Of a DNA stretch of 64,000 bases, positions 29,016 through 37,765 are shown in pieces; positions within the stretch are counted from its first letter, which is position 1, and the number at the start of each line of letters is the position of its first letter. Below the pieces are notes generated by a model. The model worked only from the letters and a program-made list of their open reading frames with translations. It was not told the origin of the DNA and made no database searches. The stretch comes from Granulicatella elegans ATCC 700633 (GTDB lineage Bacteria; Bacillota; Bacilli; Lactobacillales; Aerococcaceae): positions 1,507,509 through 1,571,508 of the forward strand of contig NZ_KI391971.1 in assembly GCF_000162475.2 (NCBI RefSeq). The letters run 5' to 3'. The position numbers were made by a program, and so were the translations under genes.

Positions 29016-30110
29016 TTAATCAACATAAGTTTCTAAACGATAATTCCCTGCTGTAAAGAATACTAGTGCCATTACTAATACCATTGGAATACCTGGAAGT
29101 AATTCTTGACGATCAATGATTTGAACAAACCAATAAACTGGACTAAAATGCGCTACAATATCAATAATCTCAGACTGAAATAGTTTTGGTGCCATTCCAA
29201 GTCCCGCAAGTAAAAGGGTTCCGAAAACTCCAACTTGTTGTGCCATCATTGGATTTTTAAAAATTCTAAATAAAAATAATCCTAGACTCAAACTATAAAT
29301 AATTCCACTTGCAACTAATAAACAAACGTTAAACCAATTTGGAATGCCTACATTCATCACTCTATCCATAAAGAAAATTATAAATAGATTCGCAACAAAC
29401 ATCACTACAAAGTAAGCTCCCAAAAAGCTCTTTGTAATCCACGCATTAGAACGTGGCGCTAATAATGAACGTTTCAATACAAAATTTTTCTTAAAAGTAA
29501 TTAAGTCAAACGAAATAGAAGCGGCATTAAACAAAATATAAAACAGCACTAACATTAGCAGTAAGACATAGCTTACAGTTGTTGCATTTTCTTCTTCAAA
29601 ATGAACGAGTTGATTTTCACTTTGCTTGAATAATTCTCCCTTTTCTAAGATTCCTTCTTTTTGAAGAGCTGTATCAACTAATTGTTTTTGCAAGATTCCT
29701 TGCATATCTTGTTCTAATAAAACTTCTTTTTGTTTTTGACGACTATACACTTCCATCTGTTTATTTTGTCCATTTCCTAAAGATTGCACAAAATTTTTAG
29801 GAACAACATATACACTTCGAATATATCCTTTTTCCAATTCATTTAGAGCTTCTTCTTTATCTGTATAAAAAACATTTTTAGAATATAAATTTTCTAATTC
29901 TTTTTGAAACTCCTCATTTCCTTCTTCCAATACAATCGCCAATGAAGGAGTTGATGACGAAGTTGTTGAATTGTTTTTATTTGTACTCGATAATTGAATG
30001 AATACCATAAAAAGTGTCACTATTGTTGGAAGAATTACCATTTGACCTATTAATGCTGGACTTTTTACGATTCTTTTAATATGAAATCCTATTCCTCTTA
30101 ATAAATCCAT
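29016..30110 (-). CDS. ABC-2 type exporter permease (second subunit)
   Basis: A 364-residue permease with one N-terminal transmembrane helix (about 20-40), a long extracytoplasmic region (about 45-185) and five hydrophobic helices at the C-terminus, the ABC2_membrane_3 layout. The ATG at 30110 overlaps the stop of the previous permease gene (TGATG), with GGGAGGAA inside that gene; the frame is open nine codons further upstream but lacks a site. With the next two genes it forms an ATPase-permease-permease exporter like LnrLMN (YfiLMN) of Bacillus, which removes linear polyene antibiotics. The substrate here is unknown. Confidence 0.86.
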   Translation of the reverse strand: MDLLRGIGFHIKRIVKSPALIGQMVILPTIVTLFMVFIQLSSTNKNNSTTSSSTPSLAIVLEEGNEEFQKELENLYSKNVFYTDKEEALNELEKGYIRSVYVVPKNFVQSLGNGQNKQMEVYSRQKQKEVLLEQDMQGILQKQLVDTALQKEGILEKGELFKQSENQLVHFEEENATTVSYVLLLMLVLFYILFNAASISFDLITFKKNFVLKRSLLAPRSNAWITKSFLGAYFVVMFVANLFIIFFMDRVMNVGIPNWFNVCLLVASGIIYSLSLGLFLFRIFKNPMMAQQVGVFGTLLLAGLGMAPKLFQSEIIDIVAHFSPVYWFVQIIDRQELLPGIPMVLVMALVFFTAGNYRLETYVD

Positions 30111-31279
30111 CAGTATTCCTCCCTTCTTTGTAAACAACGAATTTGTAATTCAATAATTATTAAAGCTACGATGACGATTACAACATAGATAATCATAAAA
30201 TCTCCTACTGATTCTTGTTGCATGATACGAATGATTGGTTCAATCAATACTCTTCTAAATGGATTATCTCCAAACCAATGAAACATTGGACTCATTTTAT
30301 CAAGTGGAATAGCTCCTGAAAAAAGAACAAATCCAATTGAGATAATAGAAGAAAATAATCCTAATGTTTTCTCCGTAATAAAAATACTTACAAATCCTGC
30401 TATCGATAGCATCACAAATAGTTGAATGACTAAAATTCCTGCAATCCCAAATAGATTGCCATTAAAGGTTGATGGATTAATCACCTTCCAACTTCCTACA
30501 TATAATAAGGTGAAAATATAAAATTGTATAAAATTCGAGATGAATCCATATGTTTCTCTTTGTCGAACACTAAGTGGTAATAATTTCACTCGTTTATTTA
30601 ATCCACTTAATTCAGGCTTCACAGCACCTGCCACCACTATTGATAAAACCATGGACCAAATCATCGTTAATTGCGCAGTAGAAAAATATTGCTCGCTTGT
30701 CAACATTCGGCTCGTTTGATAATCATTTCGTTGATAGAGTTCTGTACTAAGAACCTCATTTGTTTTTTGAAGAATTTGCGTAGACAATACAGCTGCTGTT
30801 GCATCATCCACTTGTTTTTTATTCTTCACCAATTCTTTCAATTCCACTTGTTCTAATAATTGACCTGTAATATTTTTCAAAATGATTTCATACGTCAATT
30901 GATTACTAGTTGAAACTTTTGATTTCTTTTGTATTTGAATCGGATTTGTTTGCTGTCCTTCCGATACAGTTTTGGAAAAATCTGTTGGAATGGTAGCAAT
31001 CAATTCTGCCTTTTCTTTATCAGTTGTAAGGGCTATGATTTCTCGTTCATTCAATTGTTCAAGTGCTTTTTGGACAATATTTCCTAACACTTCTTGATCT
31101 TGATTTTCCACATATAATAATGTATCTACTTTATTCGGTTTACGTTCAACCACACTTTTCCCTGAAAAATTAATAAACAGTCCTATTACTAAAGGTGCTA
31201 ATACAATCATAAAAAACTGCATATGAAACTGTTTGAACATCATCTGAAGATTTGCTTTTAAAAAATACCAAAATTTCAT
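30110..31279 (-). CDS. ABC-2 type exporter permease (first subunit)
   Basis: A 389-residue paralogue of the downstream permease with the same plan: one N-terminal helix (about 18-38), a large external domain rich in Gln, Glu and Lys, then about five helices ending in a positively charged tail. It lies 11 bases after the ATPase gene and overlaps the next permease by one base. The two permeases probably form a heterodimer with two copies of the ATPase. Confidence 0.86.
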   Translation of the reverse strand: MKFWYFLKANLQMMFKQFHMQFFMIVLAPLVIGLFINFSGKSVVERKPNKVDTLLYVENQDQEVLGNIVQKALEQLNEREIIALTTDKEKAELIATIPTDFSKTVSEGQQTNPIQIQKKSKVSTSNQLTYEIILKNITGQLLEQVELKELVKNKKQVDDATAAVLSTQILQKTNEVLSTELYQRNDYQTSRMLTSEQYFSTAQLTMIWSMVLSIVVAGAVKPELSGLNKRVKLLPLSVRQRETYGFISNFIQFYIFTLLYVGSWKVINPSTFNGNLFGIAGILVIQLFVMLSIAGFVSIFITEKTLGLFSSIISIGFVLFSGAIPLDKMSPMFHWFGDNPFRRVLIEPIIRIMQQESVGDFMIIYVVIVIVALIIIELQIRCLQRREEY

Positions 31280-31290
31280 ATTACTCTCCT

Positions 31291-32229
31291 TTAATCTCGT
31301 AATGCTTTTCCTGTTAATTTCAAGAATGCTTCCTCTAATGTTGTTTCATTGACTGAAACTTTTTTAATGACTAAGTGATTTTCTTCTACTAAAGAAATAA
31401 ATTTCATCATCGAGTAAATCGAACGATCCACGACTAAATTCATTTGACGATTTTCAACCGTTACTTCTTGAATACCATTTTCACTATCTAGAACCACTTG
31501 CTCAAATCCTTGTGGAATACGATCCAGTAATACTTCAATAGAATACGTTAAACCTACTAATTCTTTCACATATTCTTTTGTTCCATATGCCACTTCTTCT
31601 CCAAGATCCATAATAAATACACGGTCACATAATGCTTCCACTTCTTCCATATAATGCGAAGTATATAAAATAGTAGTTCCTTGTTGATTTAAAGTTTCTA
31701 AAAAGTCAAAAATATGCTGTCTCGATTGTGGGTCAACCCCAACCGTTGGCTCATCTAAAATTAAAAATTCTGGTTGATGTAAGAGCGCAATCCCAATATT
31801 TAATCGTCTCTTCATCCCACCTGAAAAAGTTTTTACCTTTTCTTTTTTCTTTTCTTCTAATCCAGTTACTGCTAGAATTTCTGCAATTCTCTCTTTTAAC
31901 GTATTCCCATATAAGCCATATAGTCCACCAAAATACGTTAAATTATCGACTGCATTTAATTCTTCAATAATCGCTAATTCTTGTGGAACAACTCCTAATT
32001 TTTGTCGAATCGTCAAGGCATCTTCTTTAATCGAACGCCCATCAATCAAGACATCTCCTTGATCTGTTTTCTTTAATCCTGTAATAATATCAATCAGTGT
32101 TGATTTACCAGCACCGTTAGGACCTAATAATCCAAAGCATTCCCCTTTCATAATTTCAAAAGATACTTGATTTAATACTTTTTTCTCATCGAATGATTTT
32201 GTAATAGATTGAATTTCAACGTATGCCAT
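31291..32229 (-). CDS. ABC exporter ATP-binding protein (DrrA/LnrL type)
   Basis: A 312-residue ATPase with Walker A GPNGAGKST near residue 37, signature SGGMKRRLNIG, Walker B FLILDEPTVGVDP and the switch histidine in TILYTSHYMEE. A 70-residue C-terminal extension is typical of drug-exporter ATPases. AAGGAG precedes the ATG at 32229. The only gene between it and the promoter is the 30-codon membrane peptide, 26 bases upstream. Confidence 0.9.
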   Translation of the reverse strand: MAYVEIQSITKSFDEKKVLNQVSFEIMKGECFGLLGPNGAGKSTLIDIITGLKKTDQGDVLIDGRSIKEDALTIRQKLGVVPQELAIIEELNAVDNLTYFGGLYGLYGNTLKERIAEILAVTGLEEKKKEKVKTFSGGMKRRLNIGIALLHQPEFLILDEPTVGVDPQSRQHIFDFLETLNQQGTTILYTSHYMEEVEALCDRVFIMDLGEEVAYGTKEYVKELVGLTYSIEVLLDRIPQGFEQVVLDSENGIQEVTVENRQMNLVVDRSIYSMMKFISLVEENHLVIKKVSVNETTLEEAFLKLTGKALRD

Positions 32230-32255
32230 ATTTGTTCTCCTTTTTAAAGTTACTA

Positions 32256-32348
32256 TTAATGTAAGAAAAATTTATAAAAGACAAAAGCTAAGAGTATTCC
32301 TAATATGACGATTACAATTTTTTCTTTTCCTTTTTGATAGGTCATCAT
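32256..32348 (-). CDS. 30-aa membrane peptide at the head of the ABC exporter operon
   Basis: An open frame of 30 codons from ATG 32348 (or the next ATG, 32345): MMTYQKGKEK, then a hydrophobic helix IVIVILGILLAFVFY and the end KFFLH. Positive residues flank one transmembrane segment. GAAGGGAAGAGAG lies just upstream, the -10 box is 33 bases before the ATG, and the exporter ATPase starts 26 bases after the stop, so it is the first gene of the transcript. I recognise no family. It may be a small exporter subunit or a leader peptide. Confidence 0.6.
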   Translation of the reverse strand: MMTYQKGKEKIVIVILGILLAFVFYKFFLH

Positions 32349-32380
32349 ACTCTCTCTTCCCTTCGCTTTACTGTATCCTT

Positions 32381-32444
32381 ATTATACAAATTATTCCTAC
32401 ACTCGCCTACTGACTTTAGTCACCAACTAGAATGACTTTAGTCA
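32381..32444 (-). promoter_or_regulatory. Activator-type promoter of ABC exporter operon 1
   Basis: Minus strand: -10 TATAAT (32381-32386) without a good -35. TGACTAAAGTCA occurs twice, at 32411-32422 and 32433-32444, starting 22 bases apart (two helical turns); the nearer copy ends 24 bases upstream of the -10. The same box at the same distance precedes the ABC operon at 50.1 kb. It resembles sites of NarL-type regulators such as LiaR/VraR. Confidence 0.72.
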
Positions 32445-32460
32445 CTTTTTTCGATACAAA

Positions 32461-32496
32461 AAAGTGAGAAAAAACATTTTTGTTTCTTCTCACTTT
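32461..32496 (-). terminator. Terminator of yacL
   Basis: AAAGTGAGAA and TTCTCACTTT form a 10-bp stem with a T-rich run on the minus strand. Confidence 0.75.
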
Positions 32497-32589
32497 TACA
32501 CTTTTCTTCTATATAAATAGGAAGTAAAATTTTCAAAACGATACTCTAGTACTATCTACACTATTAATCGAAAAAGTATTTCCTAAACT

Positions 32590-33729
32590 CTAGTCTTCTG
32601 GTCGATTCATTTTCTTTTGCGAATGAGCAGGTTTTGCAAAAATCATTCTTCCTGCTGCTGTTTGTAACGCACTCGTTACAATGACGTCAATTTCTTGATT
32701 CATATAATACTGACCATCTTCAACTACAATCATTGTCCCGTCATCCATATAAGCGACCCCTTGTTGTCGCTCAGTTCCTGCTTTGATGACTTGAATTTTC
32801 ATCATTTCTCCAGGAATCACAACAGGTTTAATCGCATTTGCTAATGCATTAATATTGAAGACAGGAACATTTTGAAACTCACTGACTTTATTCAAATTAT
32901 AATCATTCGTAATAATGACTCCATCAATCGATTTAGCTAATCGAATTAACTTACGATCCACTTCTGTAATATCATCATAGTCTCCATCATATGTTTCAAC
33001 AGGAACTTTCGATTCTTTTTGTAAAGCATTCAGAATATCTAATCCTCTACGTCCACGAACTCGTTTCACACTATCGGAACTATCCGCAATATATTGTAAT
33101 TCATTCAATACAAATATCGGAATGACTAATACCCCTTCTAAAAATCCAGTTTGTGCAATATCATAAATTCGTCCATCGATAATCACGCTAGTATCCAAAA
33201 TTTTATATTTATGAAAAGCATCATCCACTTTTCTCTCAAGCACTTGAGGTTCTTCTGTTTTTTTCTTTAAACTTAATAATTTATGAAAATCCCCTCTTCG
33301 ACTTGTTCCAATATAAAATCCTAAATATCCAAAAATGATACTCAATACTACAGGTGCTACTTGTGTAATAGCCGGTATTTGTAAATTCGTTAGTGGTAAA
33401 CTAATAAATGAAGCGACTACTAACCCAAGTAATGTACCTAACAATCCGAATACTAAATACGTAACAGATAATTGATTCACTAATTTTTCTAATTTTTTAA
33501 ATCCTGCCATAATAGGTTTGGTTAATACTAATGAAATAAAAAAGAAAATAATTGCTCCAATCACCGCACTACACACTGCAGAATTTAGCCACTCATTGGA
33601 AATTCCAATTAATTCCCAAAACGATGGCAAATAGGTCACTCCTAAACTACCTCCTAGAATGACAAATATAAGGGTCATCATTCGTTTAGCAAAAAGCTGA
33701 CCTTTTACTGATAAATCCATTTTACTCAC
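32590..33729 (-). CDS. yacL: PIN/TRAM domain membrane protein YacL
   Basis: A 379-residue protein with four N-terminal transmembrane helices (to about residue 150), a PIN nuclease-like domain with acidic residues in ILDTSVIIDGRIYDI near 195 and TNDYNLNKV, and a C-terminal TRAM RNA-binding domain (about 305-360). This is the YacL arrangement, conserved beside radA in Firmicutes; its target RNA is not known. It lies 21 bases after radA. In Bacillus disA lies between the two but is absent here. Confidence 0.92.
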   Translation of the reverse strand: MSKMDLSVKGQLFAKRMMTLIFVILGGSLGVTYLPSFWELIGISNEWLNSAVCSAVIGAIIFFFISLVLTKPIMAGFKKLEKLVNQLSVTYLVFGLLGTLLGLVVASFISLPLTNLQIPAITQVAPVVLSIIFGYLGFYIGTSRRGDFHKLLSLKKKTEEPQVLERKVDDAFHKYKILDTSVIIDGRIYDIAQTGFLEGVLVIPIFVLNELQYIADSSDSVKRVRGRRGLDILNALQKESKVPVETYDGDYDDITEVDRKLIRLAKSIDGVIITNDYNLNKVSEFQNVPVFNINALANAIKPVVIPGEMMKIQVIKAGTERQQGVAYMDDGTMIVVEDGQYYMNQEIDVIVTSALQTAAGRMIFAKPAHSQKKMNRPED

Positions 33730-33750
33730 CTTCCTTATCTAATGGATTTC

Positions 33751-35127
33751 TTAAAATGCTTTTTGAATAGCTTCTTTCACAGAGGAAACTCCAATAACTT
33801 CAATTCCATTTGGAAATTCCCATCCATCAATATTATTTTTTGGAATAAAAATTCGCTTGAATCCTAATTTTTGTGCTTCTTTCACACGATCACTAATACG
33901 ATTTACACGACGAATTTCTCCCGTTAAACCAATCTCTCCTACGAAACAATCGTCTACTGCTGTTCCCTGTTCTTTATAACTTGAAACAATACTCATTGCA
34001 ATCGCTAGATCAATTGCGGGTTCATTTAGTTTCAATCCACCCGTAGATTTGAAATAAGCATCTTGATTTTGTAGCAATAATCCTGCTCTTTTCTCTAAAA
34101 CTGCCATTAATAAGGCTACTCGATTATAATCTAGTCCACTTGTTGTTCTTCTAGCATTTCCAAATACTGCTGGAGATAATAAACATTGAACTTCTGCTAA
34201 TATTGGGCGAGTCCCTTCGAGCGACACAACAATTGCTGAACCAGTCGCTCCTTTTAATCGTTCCTCTAAGAAAACTTCTGACGGATTTATCACTTCTTTC
34301 AATCCATCTTGCATCATCTCGAATACACCAATTTCATTCGTTGAACCGAAACGGTTTTTTACCGAACGTAAAATTCTAAAACTATGGTGTTTTTCTCCTT
34401 CAAAATACAATACAGTATCCACCATATGTTCCAACATTCTAGGTCCTGCCAACGCTCCTTCTTTTGTCACATGCCCTACAATAAAAATCGCAATTTGGTT
34501 TAACTTCGCTAATCTCATCAATGTTGCCGTTGATTCTCTTACTTGAGAAACACTTCCTGCTATTCCTGTTGCTTGTGGATGCGCCATTGTCTGAATTGAA
34601 TCGATAATGACATAGTCTGGTTTTAATTGTTCGACTTGTGTAACTACAGCTTGTAAATCTGTTTCCGGATAAATGTAAAATCCATCTGCTTGCATCCCTA
34701 AACGTTCTGCACGCATTTTTACTTGCGCAGCACTTTCCTCACCTGAAACGTATAAAACACTGCCTCCTGCTTTTTGTAACTGACTCGATACTTGTAATAA
34801 TAAAGTAGATTTTCCAATTCCAGGGTCTCCACCAATTAATACAAGAGAACCAGGAACTACTCCACCACCTAATACACGATCTAATTCTTGCATCGAAGTT
34901 TCTACACGTTTGACACGTTCATAGGCAACTTGGTCAATACGAAGTGGTTTTGCACGATTTTCTTCTTCTGAATGACTCACTAAAGATTGTTTTTTAGTAC
35001 TACTCGTAGCAAGTTCCTTATATTCTTCCATAGTGCTCCATTGTCCACAATTCGGACATTTCCCTAAATATCTAGGAGAAACATATCCACATTCTGAACA
35101 TAGGTAACTAACGGTTGCTTTTGCCAT
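33751..35127 (-). CDS. radA: DNA repair protein RadA (Sms)
   Basis: RecA-like branch-migration ATPase acting in homologous recombination. The 458-residue sequence has a four-cysteine zinc finger ([19 protein letters not shown], residues 10-28), Walker [11 protein letters not shown] near residue 95, the RadA-specific [12 protein letters not shown] and a Lon-like C-terminal domain with [14 protein letters not shown]. The ATG at 35127 follows AGAAAGGAG. It lies between dut and yacL with short gaps, suggesting a dut-radA-yacL operon. Confidence 0.96.
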   Translation of the reverse strand: MAKATVSYLCSECGYVSPRYLGKCPNCGQWSTMEEYKELATSSTKKQSLVSHSEEENRAKPLRIDQVAYERVKRVETSMQELDRVLGGGVVPGSLVLIGGDPGIGKSTLLLQVSSQLQKAGGSVLYVSGEESAAQVKMRAERLGMQADGFYIYPETDLQAVVTQVEQLKPDYVIIDSIQTMAHPQATGIAGSVSQVRESTATLMRLAKLNQIAIFIVGHVTKEGALAGPRMLEHMVDTVLYFEGEKHHSFRILRSVKNRFGSTNEIGVFEMMQDGLKEVINPSEVFLEERLKGATGSAIVVSLEGTRPILAEVQCLLSPAVFGNARRTTSGLDYNRVALLMAVLEKRAGLLLQNQDAYFKSTGGLKLNEPAIDLAIAMSIVSSYKEQGTAVDDCFVGEIGLTGEIRRVNRISDRVKEAQKLGFKRIFIPKNNIDGWEFPNGIEVIGVSSVKEAIQKAF

Positions 35128-35139
35128 AAAAACTCCTTT

Positions 35140-35703
35140 CTAGCGAACACCTGATGAACCAAATCCACCTGTTCTTTCATTCGCTTCTTCTACATCATCT
35201 TCATCGGCTTTCAAGAATGAATGGAAAATCCCTTGACCAATACGATCACCTTTTTGAATTTCTTTATCAAATAATCCAAAATTCAATAATTGGAAATAAA
35301 TATGTCCTTCATTTCCTTCATTATTATAATAATCACTATCCACAACTCCTACCCCATTTGGTAATACTAAGAAGTGTTTTAATGGATTACTAGAACGGTT
35401 TGCCAATTGTAAGTATTCATCTTCTTGCATATACGCTTTAATTCCTGTAGGAACTAAAATTGGTTTTAATACTTTTTGTTCTTTTTCTAATTCTGCTTCT
35501 ACTACTTCTCTATCACTACGGTACACCCATTGTTTTAATTGAACCGCACAATATTTAAAAATCATTTTCCAAATACTTGGTAACACAATTGTTTCTGCTG
35601 CTTCAAAATCATATCCTGCTGAATGTTTTGTAGAACGTTTTGGAATATTAATCCCTTTATCTTGATAACTAGTAATAATTTCAAATCCACGTTTTCTTTC
35701 CAT
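35140..35703 (-). CDS. dut: dUTP diphosphatase
   Basis: Trimeric dUTPase that keeps uracil out of DNA. The 187-residue protein has the five motifs in order: SAGYDFEAAE, ANRSS, GVGVVDSDYYNNEGN, KGDRIGQGIF and ERTGGFGSSG at the C-terminus. An insert of about 35 residues after motif 1 makes it longer than the 145-residue standard, as in other lactic acid bacteria. ATG 35703 has AAAGGTGAT upstream; earlier in-frame ATGs lack a site. It is the first gene before radA. Confidence 0.93.
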   Translation of the reverse strand: MERKRGFEIITSYQDKGINIPKRSTKHSAGYDFEAAETIVLPSIWKMIFKYCAVQLKQWVYRSDREVVEAELEKEQKVLKPILVPTGIKAYMQEDEYLQLANRSSNPLKHFLVLPNGVGVVDSDYYNNEGNEGHIYFQLLNFGLFDKEIQKGDRIGQGIFHSFLKADEDDVEEANERTGGFGSSGVR

Positions 35704-35876
35704 TTCATCACCTTTTCTAATCATTCTATTCTCTTCTATCATAACATTGAAACCGTAAAATTACACTAGAAGTCCCTTCATTTTTTACAAAACCTTATAT
35801 CCTAAAAATAATAAAAAATTACTCAGCAACTTGCACAAAAATCAAAGGAAATTTTTAGGCAAGGGGACTGTAGGTT

Positions 35877-35899
35877 TTGAAAGCTTTTTCAAGTATAAT
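35877..35899 (+). promoter_or_regulatory. Promoter with catabolite-response element for the MsmK-like gene
   Basis: TTGAAAGCTTTTTCAA (35877-35892) matches the CcpA cre consensus at all but one position and abuts the -10 TATAAT (35894-35899). A site at this position predicts repression by CcpA when a preferred sugar is available. Confidence 0.65.
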
Positions 35900-35937
35900 G
35901 AATTTATCCAATAAGATAACAAAAGGGGATTTATAAA

Positions 35938-37041
35938 ATGGTACAAATTGAATTAAATCATATTCACAAAAAATATGACAACGCTGATTTCTATTCAGTA
36001 ACAGACTTTAACTTACATATCAAAGATCGTGAGTTCATCGTATTCGTAGGACCTTCTGGATGTGGTAAATCTACAACATTACGTATGATTGCTGGTTTAG
36101 AAGATATCTCTGAAGGAGAATTAAAAATCGGTGACACTGTAATGAACGATGTTGCTCCTAAAGATCGTGACATCGCAATGGTATTCCAAAACTATGCCTT
36201 ATATCCACATATGAGTGTTTATGATAACATGGCATTCGGATTAAAATTACGTAAATATGACAAAGCTGAAATCGACAAACGTGTTAAAAATGCAGCTGAA
36301 ATCTTAGGATTAGCTCAATACTTAGACCGTAAACCAGCAGCTTTATCAGGTGGACAACGTCAACGTGTAGCTTTAGGCCGTGCAATCGTTCGTGATGCTA
36401 AAGTATTCTTAATGGACGAACCTCTATCAAACTTAGATGCTAAATTACGTGTTGCCATGCGTGCAGAAATCGCTAAATTACACCGTCGTTTAGAAACAAC
36501 TACTATTTATGTAACACACGACCAAACTGAAGCGATGACAATGGCTGACCGTATCGTTATTATGAAAGACGGTATCGTTCAACAAATTGGTTCTCCTCAA
36601 GAAGTTTACAATACTCCAAACAATGTATTCGTAGCTGGATTCATCGGATCACCAGCAATGAACTTCTTCAAAGTAACATTACAAGATGGCGTAATTTCAA
36701 ACGGTAAAGGTTTATCTTTACAATTACCATTAGCTAAACAAAAATTATTAGAAGAAAAAGGATACAATGGAAAAGAATTAATCTTCGGTATCCGTCCAGA
36801 AGATATTAAAGGTTCACAAATCGTTCTTGAAACATATCCTTCATCTTCTGTAAAAGCTGAAGTTGTTGTATCAGAATTATTAGGTGCTGAAACTATGTTA
36901 TATACAAAAGTAGATGACACTGAATTCGTATCTAAAGTGGATGCTCGTGACTTCCACAACCCAGGAGAAACGGTTGATTTAGCATTTGACTTAAATAAAT
37001 CACACTTCTTCGATTCTGAAACTGAAACAGTTATTCGTTAA
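35938..37041 (+). CDS. msmK: Sugar ABC transporter ATP-binding protein (MsmK/UgpC type)
   Basis: A 367-residue ATPase with Walker A GPSGCGKST, signature LSGGQRQR, Walker B VFLMDEPLSNLD, switch VTHDQTEAMT and a C-terminal TOBE domain (about 240-365). This is the CUT1 family of sugar importers. No binding protein or permease is near, as for MsmK of streptococci, which energises several separate sugar importers; the same shared role is inferred. It has its own promoter, a cre site and a terminator. AAGGGGAT precedes the ATG. Confidence 0.9.
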   Translation: MVQIELNHIHKKYDNADFYSVTDFNLHIKDREFIVFVGPSGCGKSTTLRMIAGLEDISEGELKIGDTVMNDVAPKDRDIAMVFQNYALYPHMSVYDNMAFGLKLRKYDKAEIDKRVKNAAEILGLAQYLDRKPAALSGGQRQRVALGRAIVRDAKVFLMDEPLSNLDAKLRVAMRAEIAKLHRRLETTTIYVTHDQTEAMTMADRIVIMKDGIVQQIGSPQEVYNTPNNVFVAGFIGSPAMNFFKVTLQDGVISNGKGLSLQLPLAKQKLLEEKGYNGKELIFGIRPEDIKGSQIVLETYPSSSVKAEVVVSELLGAETMLYTKVDDTEFVSKVDARDFHNPGETVDLAFDLNKSHFFDSETETVIR

Positions 37042-37053
37042 TGCAAACAAAAA

Positions 37054-37086
37054 AGAAAGCTCTCTAAAAAGGAGCTTTCTTTTTTT
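37054..37086. terminator. Bidirectional terminator between msmK and ktrA
   Basis: AGAAAGCTC and GAGCTTTCT form a 9-bp stem flanked by A and T runs, so it can serve both convergent genes. Confidence 0.88.
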
Positions 37087-37750
37087 AATCTTCATTCAAA
37101 AAATCAGCATTTTCTAATCGTTTACTATCCATAATCGCCACTAACATAATATTATCTTGAATTTCAAAATCCGCACTCAACTGAGTTTTTAACGGTGCAT
37201 TTTCTTCTTGACGATATCCAATCAAGTTTAAATCATATTGTTGACGTAAATGTAAATCTTTTAATGATTTTCCAACCCATGATGATGGTGGATAAAATTC
37301 TACTAAGGAAATATTTTCATCTAATGAAATCACATCTGCTAATTTATGGTGTACAATATTTTTTGCAACTCGAATTCCTGTTTCTTTTTCAGGATTAATA
37401 ATTCTAGTAGCTCCCATCTTCATTAAGATTTCTGTTGAAGTTTTACTTTTAGCTTTTGCTACAATTTTTGGAACACCTAGTTTACTACAATGCATTACTG
37501 CTAAAATACTTGCTTCTAAATTACTTCCTGTTGCAATAACCGTTACATCACAATTACTAATGCCAATTTCCTCTAATACATGAAAATCTGTAATATCTGC
37601 AATAACACCTTTTGTAATATAAGGTTCCAATCTATTTACATTTTCTTCTTGACTATCAACTGCAATAATATCACAGTCATATTGACTTAGTTGTTTGGCA
37701 ATTGTTGTACCAAATACTCCTAACCCTAAGATTCCAACTGTTTTTGTCAT
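37085..37750 (-). CDS. ktrA: Potassium uptake regulatory subunit KtrA/TrkA family
   Basis: A 221-residue cytoplasmic gating subunit. The RCK-N domain has the nucleotide-binding GLGVFGTTIA at residues 9-18 and the acidic VDSQEE after the second strand; the RCK-C domain occupies about 140-215. In Bacillus KtrA octamers bind ATP/ADP and c-di-AMP to control KtrB; gdpP, which degrades c-di-AMP, lies 3 kb away. It follows the ktrB homologue by 15 bases. Confidence 0.92.
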   Translation of the reverse strand: MTKTVGILGLGVFGTTIAKQLSQYDCDIIAVDSQEENVNRLEPYITKGVIADITDFHVLEEIGISNCDVTVIATGSNLEASILAVMHCSKLGVPKIVAKAKSKTSTEILMKMGATRIINPEKETGIRVAKNIVHHKLADVISLDENISLVEFYPPSSWVGKSLKDLHLRQQYDLNLIGYRQEENAPLKTQLSADFEIQDNIMLVAIMDSKRLENADFLNED

Positions 37751-37765
37751 ACTTAATCCTACTTT

